A DNA stretch of 64,000 bases. Source: Candidatus Kinetoplastibacterium blastocrithidii (ex Strigomonas culicis) (GTDB lineage Bacteria > Pseudomonadota > Gammaproteobacteria > Burkholderiales > Burkholderiaceae_B). The notes under the pieces are model-generated. The model saw only the letters and a list, made by a program, of their open reading frames with translations. It did no database searches and was not told the DNA's origin. The DNA is taken from contig NC_019814.1 of assembly GCF_000319245.1 (NCBI RefSeq), forward strand, positions 558,001-622,000, in the 5' to 3' direction. The position numbers were made by a program, and so were the translations under genes. This document shows positions 57,020-64,000 of this stretch, in pieces (position 1 is the stretch's first letter; each line of letters opens with the position of its first letter).

Positions 57020-57060
57020 AAATCAATCAGTCATCATCGGTTATAACGACTGATTGATTT
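57020..57060 (-). terminator. Perfect 13-bp stem-loop after sucB
   Basis: Arms 57020-57032 and 57048-57060 are exactly complementary with a 15-base loop, starting three bases beyond the sucB stop (57064). On the minus strand CTATTTATTCTCT follows, a broken T-tract. It may terminate or partly attenuate transcription between sucAB and lpdA. Confidence 0.6.
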
Positions 57061-57063
57061 TTT

Positions 57064-58263
57064 CTACAAATCCAATAAAAGACGTTGAGGATCTTCTAAA
57101 GCATCCTTAATAGCTACCAACCCTAAAACAGCTTCTCTACCATCTATTATTCTATGGTCATAAGATAAAGCTAGATAATTCATTGGACGAATAACAATTT
57201 GCCCGTTCTCAACTATAGCACGCTCTTTAGTTGCATGTATGCCTAGAATGGCAGATTGTGGAGGGTTGATTATAGGAGTAGATAGCATAGACCCAAACAC
57301 TCCACCATTTGATATAGAAAAAGTTCCACCAATCATTTCTTCTATGCTAAGTTTACCATCTGCTGCTCGTTTCCCAAAATCAACAATAGATTTTTCTATA
57401 TCGGCAATAGATAGCTGATCTGCATCACGAAGTATAGGAACCACAAGTCCTCTAGGACTGCCGACAGCTATACCTATATCAAAATACCCATGATATATTA
57501 TATCTTTACCATCTATGGAAGCATTTATCAAAGGATATTTCTTCAATGCAGAAACGGCAGCTTTAACAAAGAAAGACATGAAGCCAAGCTTAACACCATG
57601 TTCCTTTTCAAACTTATCCTTATACTGTTTCCTAATATCTATAACAGATTGCATATTGACTTCATTGAATGTAGTCAGAATAGCATTTTCTTGTTGAGAC
57701 TGAATAAGACGTTCAGCAATACGAGCGCGCAATCTACTCATAGGCACGCGTTGCTCAGAACGTCCATCTAATGACAGTGAGGACGGTGCAAATTCCTCTG
57801 TCTTTGATGATGTTTTTTTATCAGATATCAAAGCATCAGATTTTGTTATGCGACCATCCCTTCCAGTGCCATTTACAGTAGAAGGCTCTATACCTTTCTC
57901 TGACAAAATTTTTGAGGCTGATGGTGAAGCAACCCCTTTCAAATCTTTATTCTGAATCTTATCAGAATTAACAGTACTTTGAATTTGCTTACTTGGTTTT
58001 GAATCAGTGACAGATGGTTTCGCATCTGTGTCTATCTTTGCAATTAATTCGCCAGAAACAACTGTACTATTATCACCCATCACTATCTCTACCAAAATAC
58101 CTGAGGAAGGAGCTGGAACTTCTAGGACAACTTTATCTGTTTCAATTTCAATTAAAATCTCACCAGATTCAACAAAAGCACCAACTGACTTTTTCCAGGA
58201 CAACATAGTAGCTTCTGAGACAGACTCAGACAACTGGGGTACAACTACTTCTTGAATAGCCAT
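57064..58263 (-). CDS. sucB: 2-oxoglutarate dehydrogenase E2 (dihydrolipoamide succinyltransferase)
   Basis: Core of the 2-oxoglutarate dehydrogenase complex. The N-terminal lipoyl domain carries its lipoylation lysine at residue 44 ([17 protein letters not shown]). A linker and the E1/E3-binding domain follow ([34 protein letters not shown]). The catalytic acyltransferase domain ends with [19 protein letters not shown] containing the active-site His. Length 399 matches E. coli (405). It is 45 bases downstream of sucA. The domain order SESVSEAT at the start is typical of SucB rather than pyruvate E2. Confidence 0.97.
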   Translation of the reverse strand: MAIQEVVVPQLSESVSEATMLSWKKSVGAFVESGEILIEIETDKVVLEVPAPSSGILVEIVMGDNSTVVSGELIAKIDTDAKPSVTDSKPSKQIQSTVNSDKIQNKDLKGVASPSASKILSEKGIEPSTVNGTGRDGRITKSDALISDKKTSSKTEEFAPSSLSLDGRSEQRVPMSRLRARIAERLIQSQQENAILTTFNEVNMQSVIDIRKQYKDKFEKEHGVKLGFMSFFVKAAVSALKKYPLINASIDGKDIIYHGYFDIGIAVGSPRGLVVPILRDADQLSIADIEKSIVDFGKRAADGKLSIEEMIGGTFSISNGGVFGSMLSTPIINPPQSAILGIHATKERAIVENGQIVIRPMNYLALSYDHRIIDGREAVLGLVAIKDALEDPQRLLLDL

Positions 58264-58308
58264 AATGATAAATTCCGTAATTTAATAAATATCTATAAAA
58301 TAATCCGC

Positions 58309-61176
58309 TTACTTAACTAACATAATCTTAAATTTATTAGCAAATGCTTGTTCTATTAACGCCTTTTGTTGCTCTTGGTGTTTTGCCATATAGCCAACAG
58401 CAGGAGAAGCAGAGGCATTACGTCCAGAATAGCCTAATTTCTGGCCATACGACATATTTTCATACAAGTGATGATGTATATAAGACCAAGGACCTTGATT
58501 TTGCGGCTCATCTTGAACCCATATAACTTCTGTTGCGTTGGGATATTTTTGCAGCTCAGTTTCAAATGACTTATGAGCAAAAGGATATAATTGCTCAATA
58601 CGAATAATTGCAACATTATTAATTGATCGGTCACGACGTGCATTCAACAAATCATAATAAACCTTACCTGAGCAAGCCAAGATACGTTTAACCAATTTTG
58701 CATTTATCGATTCATCTGTCTCTCCAATAACCATCTTAAACGCACCATCAGAAAAATCAGACAGAGGAGAAGCTGCATCTTTATTACGTAACAGAGATTT
58801 TGGTGTGAATATAACTAATGGTTTACGAAATTGTCTTATCATCTGACGACGCAATACATGAAATATCTGTGAACCTGTAGTAGGCTGTATTACCTGTATG
58901 TTATTATCAGCGCATAGCTGCAAAAATCTTTCAATTCTTCCAGAAGAATGTTCAGGACCCTGCCCCTCGTAACCATGAGGCAACATCATAGCCAAACCTG
59001 ATTGACGTCCCCATTTAGCCTCACCAGAACTTATAAATTGATCTATAACTACTTGCGCCCCATTAGCAAAATCCCCGAACTGTGCTTCCCATATTGTCAA
59101 AGTATTTGGCTCAGAAGACGAAAATCCATATTCGAATCCCAAAACCGCCTCTTCAGATAACACTGAATCTATTACAGTAAATTTTGCCTGAGAATCCGAT
59201 ACATTCTGCAATGGTATATATGTACCATCATTCCAACTCTCTCTCTTTTGATCATGCAATACAGCATGCCTATGAGTAAAAGTACCGCGACCAGAATCTT
59301 GTCCAGTTATACGCACAGAATATCCAGAAATTAACAAAGTAGCATAAGCCAGATGCTCTCCCATTCCAAAATCTAAATTTAAATTACCATTAGCCATATT
59401 GCGTCTATCATTCAATACTTTAGTAACTAATGGATGAGGGTTAAATCCTTCTGGAACTTTGGTTATAATATCACCTATGCGTTTTAACTCAGATACAGGA
59501 ACTGCTGTGTCAGCATAATCAGTCCATTTAGAATTTAAAAACGGAGCCCAATCTGTTGCATATTTACTCTTGTAATCTGTGAGCACAGGTTCTGTAGTTT
59601 TGTGACCATCTTCTAGAAGCTTTCTATATTCTTTTACTAATTCATCTGGCTCCTCATCAGTTAGAATATTCTGAGCTACAAGCTTATCTGCATATAATTT
59701 TCTAGTTCCAGGATGACTAGTTATACTTTTATACATAAGAGGTTGAGTTAGCGCAGGAGTGTCTTGTTCATTATGTCCAAGCTTACGGAAACAAACTATA
59801 TCAACAACAACATCACGTCCAAAATTCATTCTATAATCAAGAGCTAATTTTGTGACAAATACCACAGCTTCAGGATCATCTCCATTGACATGAAAAACTG
59901 GAGCTTCTATCATTTTTACAACATCTGTACAATAAATGGTAGAACGTGCATCCCTAGGATCTGATGTGGTAAAACCAATTTGATTGTTTATAACAATATG
60001 CAAAGTACCACCAGTACCATAACCTCTGGTTTGAGCTAAATTTAAGGTTTCCATAACGACACCTTGCCCAGCAAATGCAGAGTCTCCATGAACAAGAACT
60101 GGTAAAATCTGTTTACCACTGATATCGTGGCGTCTTTCCTGTCTAGCTCTAGCACTACCTTCTACAACAGGATTTACTATCTCTAAATGAGAAGGGTTAA
60201 AAGCTAGCGATAAATGCACAGGACCGCTATCAGTTGCTATATCACTAGAAAAACCATTGTGATACTTAACATCCCCGTCACTTAAAGCCTGGGAATGTTT
60301 GCCTTCAAACTCGGCAAACAAATCGGTTGGGGTTTTACCTAAAATATTTATAAGAACATTTAGCCTACCACGGTGAGCCATTCCGACTATAATTTCTTGA
60401 ATACCTAATGATGATGAGTGCATAACAACAGAATCCATAGATGCTATGAAACTTTCACCACCTTCTAAAGAAAATCTTTTCTGTCCAACGTATTTAGTAT
60501 GCAAAAATCGTTCAAGACCCTCTGCTTCAGTCAATTGTTTTAGGATATGACGTTTATTATCAGAGCTCAAAAGATCTTTTCCATGACTTGATTCCATGCG
60601 TTCCTGTATCCATCTTTTAGAAGCTGGATCAGAAATATGCATAAATTCAACGCCGATAGTATCACAATAAGTATCACGCAAAGCCTTAATAATTTCACGT
60701 AATGTCATTGTACTTGAAGTTGTAAAATACGTATTGCTTGCAGAGTAAGTCTGATCTAAGTCAGCCTCTGTTAATCCATAAAAAGAAGGATTCAACTCTG
60801 GTATTTCCAGTCGCTCCCTTCTTTTCAAAGGATCAAGATCAGCCCAATTGGATCCCAAAATTCTATATGCAGCTATTATTGACTGTACGAAAACCTGTTT
60901 AGAGGCAATAGACAAATCTGGAGCAGACTGCGATTTAACAAAGGAATTTGTTTTTGCTCTTTGTGCAAATGACTCAACTATTGGAGCATGAGCCTGATCT
61001 CTAGTGCAATCACTACCATCTACTGCTGGGGAGTGCTGCAATTTATCAAAATACTGACGCCAGTTATCATCTACAGATCCTGGATTATCAAGATAAGCTT
61101 CATAAAGCTCCTCTATATACGGCGCATTTCCGCCAAATAAGTAAGATGTTGACAGTGATTCTTTATTCGAAGACAT
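58309..61176 (-). CDS. sucA: 2-oxoglutarate dehydrogenase E1 component
   Basis: Thiamine-diphosphate decarboxylase of the complex. N-terminal SucA segment SYLFGGNAPYIEELYEAYLD; later GMAHRGRLNVLINILGK, VHGDSAFAGQGVVMETLNLA, the ThDP/Mg site region VNGDDPEAVVFVTKLALDYR, and LPHGYEGQGPEHSSGRIERF. I place the start at ATG 61176 (MSSNKESLST), preceded by AAGGTGA nine bases upstream; the frame runs eight codons further to ATG 61200, but that reading would translate the Shine-Dalgarno region and part of the leader RNA. Length 955 against 933 in E. coli. Full catalytic regions are present. Confidence 0.97.
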   Translation of the reverse strand: MSSNKESLSTSYLFGGNAPYIEELYEAYLDNPGSVDDNWRQYFDKLQHSPAVDGSDCTRDQAHAPIVESFAQRAKTNSFVKSQSAPDLSIASKQVFVQSIIAAYRILGSNWADLDPLKRRERLEIPELNPSFYGLTEADLDQTYSASNTYFTTSSTMTLREIIKALRDTYCDTIGVEFMHISDPASKRWIQERMESSHGKDLLSSDNKRHILKQLTEAEGLERFLHTKYVGQKRFSLEGGESFIASMDSVVMHSSSLGIQEIIVGMAHRGRLNVLINILGKTPTDLFAEFEGKHSQALSDGDVKYHNGFSSDIATDSGPVHLSLAFNPSHLEIVNPVVEGSARARQERRHDISGKQILPVLVHGDSAFAGQGVVMETLNLAQTRGYGTGGTLHIVINNQIGFTTSDPRDARSTIYCTDVVKMIEAPVFHVNGDDPEAVVFVTKLALDYRMNFGRDVVVDIVCFRKLGHNEQDTPALTQPLMYKSITSHPGTRKLYADKLVAQNILTDEEPDELVKEYRKLLEDGHKTTEPVLTDYKSKYATDWAPFLNSKWTDYADTAVPVSELKRIGDIITKVPEGFNPHPLVTKVLNDRRNMANGNLNLDFGMGEHLAYATLLISGYSVRITGQDSGRGTFTHRHAVLHDQKRESWNDGTYIPLQNVSDSQAKFTVIDSVLSEEAVLGFEYGFSSSEPNTLTIWEAQFGDFANGAQVVIDQFISSGEAKWGRQSGLAMMLPHGYEGQGPEHSSGRIERFLQLCADNNIQVIQPTTGSQIFHVLRRQMIRQFRKPLVIFTPKSLLRNKDAASPLSDFSDGAFKMVIGETDESINAKLVKRILACSGKVYYDLLNARRDRSINNVAIIRIEQLYPFAHKSFETELQKYPNATEVIWVQDEPQNQGPWSYIHHHLYENMSYGQKLGYSGRNASASPAVGYMAKHQEQQKALIEQAFANKFKIMLVK

Positions 61177-61184
61177 AATTCGCT

Positions 61185-61285
61185 TCACCTTTTCGAGCAT
61201 TTCGCCGACACGATGCAGGGGATAAAACCTTCCGCGACACGGACTTCCCGTTCAGCGGATAGCAATGGGCAGAAGGCACGTGCAA
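61185..61285 (-). ncRNA. Structured sucA leader, probable sucA RNA motif
   Basis: The 83 bases 61201-61283 hold about 49 G/C by hand count, far above the surrounding DNA. On the minus strand a stem CCGC/GCGG (61255-61258 with 61232-61235) encloses ACGG/CCGT (61248-61251 with 61239-61242), and CCTTC at 61272-61276 can pair with GAAGG at 61228-61232. The element runs into the sucA ribosome site (61185-61191). Burkholderiales carry a described conserved structure, the sucA RNA motif, in exactly this leader position; it is proposed to control ribosome access. I matched it by position, composition and pairing, not by a covariance model. Confidence 0.7.
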
Positions 61286-61866
61286 AACTTAAAACATTTA
61301 AGCCATATTGGCCCTTAGTATGTATTGTATTACAACTCTCTAAAATTAACAGTATCTTGCCATAATACAACACTATTCTAGTCTTACAAAAGACTAGTTA
61401 GTAATAAAATTATTTTTCAAACTTATCAAGTGATATATCAGATTAAATCTTAAACATATAAAATTTAACTAAGATCTTTCAATACGACCGGCATTGCAAT
61501 TAATTTTTAAAAAAATTATTAATTTAAAATTTAATAGATAAGGAAAGTAATGATTTTTATGGTTAATAAATTATTCTAAAATTCAAATTACTACACAGTT
61601 TATTATTATCTCATACTAAATCTAACTATATCTTCCTATTTTTTATCGTTAGCAAACTTTGTTGTAAAAAAAAATAGATAATGTTGACTATTTAAAACAG
61701 AAATATGAATTAGTTTTAAATTTTGTGTTAGTGTACTTCAATGGTGAATATTACCTTGAGTAAATAAGAGATGAATTAAAAATCGTAAAAACTCAAAAGC
61801 CCCACTGAGCTAATTATAAAGTGGACGAATATTCTTTGCTATAACATTTCCAACTAATATAAGACC
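61286..61866. other. sucA/maeB divergent spacer, nothing further recognised
   Basis: AT-rich non-coding region upstream of the sucA leader and of maeB. I see no reading frame, tRNA or strong hairpin. It presumably contains both promoters. There is no good Shine-Dalgarno sequence immediately before the maeB ATG at 61867. Confidence 0.55.
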
Positions 61867-64000
61867 ATGGATGATACTTTAAATCAACGCGCGCTAGATT
61901 ACCATGCATTCCCTACTCCAGGAAAAATATCTGTAACACCAACGAAACCATTAAACAATCAAGACGACCTTTCTTTAGCATACTCACCTGGAGTGGCTGC
62001 TGCTTGTATGGCAATAGTACATGAAGGAGATGCGGCCGCATCTAAATACACTTCAAGATCTAATTTAGTAGGTGTTATAACAAATGGAACCGCTGTTCTT
62101 GGATTAGGTAACATAGGGCCTTTAGCATCCAAACCAGTAATGGAAGGAAAAGGTTGCTTGTTGAAAAAATTTGCTGGAGTCGATGTATTCGATATAGAGC
62201 TTGCTGAAAATGATCCAGACAAAATCATAGATATAATAGCTGCTCTAGAGCCTACTATTGGAGGTGTAAATCTAGAAGACATAAAAGCACCTGAGTGTTT
62301 TTATATAGAAAAAAAACTACGTGAGAGGATGAAAATACCAGTTTTTCATGACGATCAACATGGCACTGCCATAATATCTTCAGCTGCTATTCTTAATGGT
62401 CTGGAGGTAGTAAAAAAAGACATAAGCAAAGTGAAACTAGCATGTTCTGGTGCCGGAGCTGCTGCTATCGCTTGCCTAGACTTGTTAGTCAGACTAGGAA
62501 TGAAAATAGAAAACATATTTGTTGTTGACTCGCGTGGTGTTATTTGGGAAGGTCGCGATGAAAACATGGAAACAAATAAGAAAAGATATGCGCAAAATAC
62601 TACTTCAAGAACATTAGCTGATGTCGTAAAAGAAGCTGATATCTTTTTGGGATGCTCTGCTGCAAAAGTTTTGACACCAGAAATGGTAAAAACTATGGCC
62701 CAAAACCCTTTAATTTTAGCATTAGCTAATCCAGAACCTGAAATATTACCATCACTAGCTAAATCAGTAAGACCTGATTGTATAATTGCAACTGGACGTT
62801 CGGATTATCCTAATCAGGTTAATAATGTACTATGCTTCCCATTCATATTTCGCGGAGCATTAGACTGCGGAGCGACCTCTATAACAGAAGAGATGAAGCT
62901 TGCTTGTGTTACGGCAATTGCAGATCTTGCAAAAGCAGAACAGAATGATGAAGTTGCATCTGCATATTCAGGTGATGATTTAAATTTCGGCCCAAATTAT
63001 ATTATACCAAAACCTTTCGATAGAAGACTAATCTCTCATGTTGCTCCAGCTGTAGCTAAAGCTGCACAAGAATCTGGCGTAGCCACAAGGCCAATTAAAG
63101 ACCTGGATGCCTATAGGCAGAAACTTAACAATTATGTTTATCATTCCGGCCAACTTATGGACCCATTATTTGTTAAAGCAAAACAGGATCCTAAAAGAAT
63201 TATATATACAGATGGAGAAGAAGAGATAGTTCTAAGGGCAATACAGACAATCGTTGATGAAAAATTGGCATACCCAATATTAATAGGTCGTGATTCTGTA
63301 GTAAAAGAGAATATAAGAAAAGCTGGCCTAAGACTTCAGATAGAAAAAGATATTCAATTGATTGATCCTGAGGATGAAAAACTTTTAGAGAAAAATTGGA
63401 AACATTATTACAAACTAAAATCTAGAGATGGTGTTACACCAAAAATTGCAAAATCGATGCTTAGAAAACACAACACTTTAATAGGATCGATGCTTCTCGA
63501 AAGAGGAGAAGCTGATGCACTTATTTGCGGAGTTTCTAGCAAATACGATAATCAGCTTAAATATATTAGTGAAGTTATAGGAAAGAAAGAAAATCAAACA
63601 TTTGCCGCTTTAAATGTACTAATGCTTCCTGAACAAACATTATTTATTGCCGATACTCATGTTAATGAAAATCCTACTGCTCAAGAAATTGCAAACATAA
63701 CCATACAATCAGCTAACGAAATGTTACGATTTGGATTTATACCAAAAATAGCTTTGCTCTCTCATTCTGATTTTGGCAGTAGAATTACGGAGTCTTCAAG
63801 AAAAATGTCAGAGGCTTTAAGAATAATAAAAGAGCTAGCACCAGACCTAGAAGTAGATGGCGAAATGCATGCAGACTCTGCTCTATCAAACAATATTAGA
63901 AAATCTTCTTGTCCAGATACTCATCTTAAGGATACAGCTAATTTGCTTATAATGCCTAATCTTGATTCTGGCAATATTGCATATAATCTTCTAAAAATGA
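61867..64000 (+). CDS. maeB: NADP-dependent malic enzyme MaeB-type, 3' end outside window
   Basis: Oxidative decarboxylation of malate to pyruvate. The frame starts MDDTLNQRALDYHAFPTPGK and runs off the window after 711 codons. Malic domain: LAYSPGVAAACMA with the catalytic Tyr, VMEGKGCLLKKFAGVDVFDI with the catalytic Lys region, and metal-binding FHDDQHGTAI. The NADP-binding domain follows (KLACSGAGAAAIACLDLL, then LALANPEPEI). From about residue 430 there is a phosphotransacetylase-like domain (KRIIYTDGEEEIVLRAIQTI, LICGVSSKYDNQL), a fusion that defines the MaeB class; it usually has a regulatory rather than catalytic role. About 50 C-terminal residues are missing from view. Confidence 0.95.
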   Translation, partial: MDDTLNQRALDYHAFPTPGKISVTPTKPLNNQDDLSLAYSPGVAAACMAIVHEGDAAASKYTSRSNLVGVITNGTAVLGLGNIGPLASKPVMEGKGCLLKKFAGVDVFDIELAENDPDKIIDIIAALEPTIGGVNLEDIKAPECFYIEKKLRERMKIPVFHDDQHGTAIISSAAILNGLEVVKKDISKVKLACSGAGAAAIACLDLLVRLGMKIENIFVVDSRGVIWEGRDENMETNKKRYAQNTTSRTLADVVKEADIFLGCSAAKVLTPEMVKTMAQNPLILALANPEPEILPSLAKSVRPDCIIATGRSDYPNQVNNVLCFPFIFRGALDCGATSITEEMKLACVTAIADLAKAEQNDEVASAYSGDDLNFGPNYIIPKPFDRRLISHVAPAVAKAAQESGVATRPIKDLDAYRQKLNNYVYHSGQLMDPLFVKAKQDPKRIIYTDGEEEIVLRAIQTIVDEKLAYPILIGRDSVVKENIRKAGLRLQIEKDIQLIDPEDEKLLEKNWKHYYKLKSRDGVTPKIAKSMLRKHNTLIGSMLLERGEADALICGVSSKYDNQLKYISEVIGKKENQTFAALNVLMLPEQTLFIADTHVNENPTAQEIANITIQSANEMLRFGFIPKIALLSHSDFGSRITESSRKMSEALRIIKELAPDLEVDGEMHADSALSNNIRKSSCPDTHLKDTANLLIMPNLDSGNIAYNLLKM

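Noticed and set aside
61185-61373. Open frame upstream of sucA on the minus strand
   Set aside because: It coincides with the structured sucA leader, has no recognisable protein features, and its apparent coding quality comes from the GC-rich RNA element.
1-64000. Mobile elements, prophage, CRISPR array or toxin-antitoxin system
   Set aside because: No transposase, integrase, Cas protein, regularly spaced repeat or toxin-antitoxin pair is visible. All sizeable genes are conserved housekeeping families.

Overview
This 64-kb window is a dense, AT-rich (roughly one third G+C by eye) bacterial chromosome segment of single-copy housekeeping genes. I see no insertion sequence, prophage, CRISPR array or toxin-antitoxin pair. 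Gene content and order are betaproteobacterial, close to Bordetella/Achromobacter (Alcaligenaceae). The markers are the serC-pheA-hisC-tyrA-aroA-cmk-rpsA-ihfB supra-operon next to gyrA, ompA-ubiG downstream of gyrA, a one-piece tmRNA whose tag resembles the beta-type ANDERFALAA, a sucA leader resembling the Burkholderiales sucA RNA motif, and Gln83-Ser84 in GyrA. Low G+C, overlapping genes, lost neighbours (bamB) and intact amino-acid pathways suggest a reduced obligate endosymbiont. My best guess is Candidatus Kinetoplastibacterium, the symbiont of trypanosomatids; the assignment is an inference.

Layout. 1-5944 (minus): der (cut by the window edge), yfgM, hisS, ispG, rlmN, ndk. valS (plus) then faces trmD-rimM-rpsP, tusA, alaS and an AscD-like ferredoxin reductase (minus). 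rho and queH are plus. 17.7-30.8 kb is a long minus-strand block: ZIP transporter, polA, typA, truB, rbfA, infB, nusA, rimP, rluB. tRNA-Thr(CGT), ispH, rpmE2, a MATE exporter, orn, rsgA and rplS follow. Next come etfBA and a deacetylase-family gene, then 39.2-50.2 kb carries ihfB to gyrA on the minus strand. 50.5-54 kb holds ompA, ubiG, ssrA (tmRNA), rluD and bamD. The right end has trpS, lpdA, sucB and sucA (minus), the sucA leader RNA, and maeB (plus, cut by the window edge).

How the genes work together. Translation dominates: five aminoacyl-tRNA synthetases, initiation and ribosome-assembly factors (infB, rbfA, rimM, rimP, rsgA, typA), ribosomal proteins S1, S16, L19 and L31, rRNA/tRNA modification enzymes (rlmN, trmD, truB, rluB, rluD, queH) and tmRNA rescue. 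ispG and ispH catalyse the last two steps of the MEP isoprenoid pathway. serC, pheA, hisC, tyrA and aroA supply serine, phenylalanine and tyrosine, plausibly for a host. sucA-sucB-lpdA form the 2-oxoglutarate dehydrogenase complex, with malic enzyme beside them.

I did not find an undescribed multi-gene system. The observations most worth checking are: DNA polymerase I with three of four proofreading carboxylates replaced; a diverged tmRNA tag; rluD ending inside the tmRNA gene; an rplS terminator built into the last codons of rsgA; a conserved GC-rich sucA leader; and a perfect palindrome enclosing a -10-like box before alaS.
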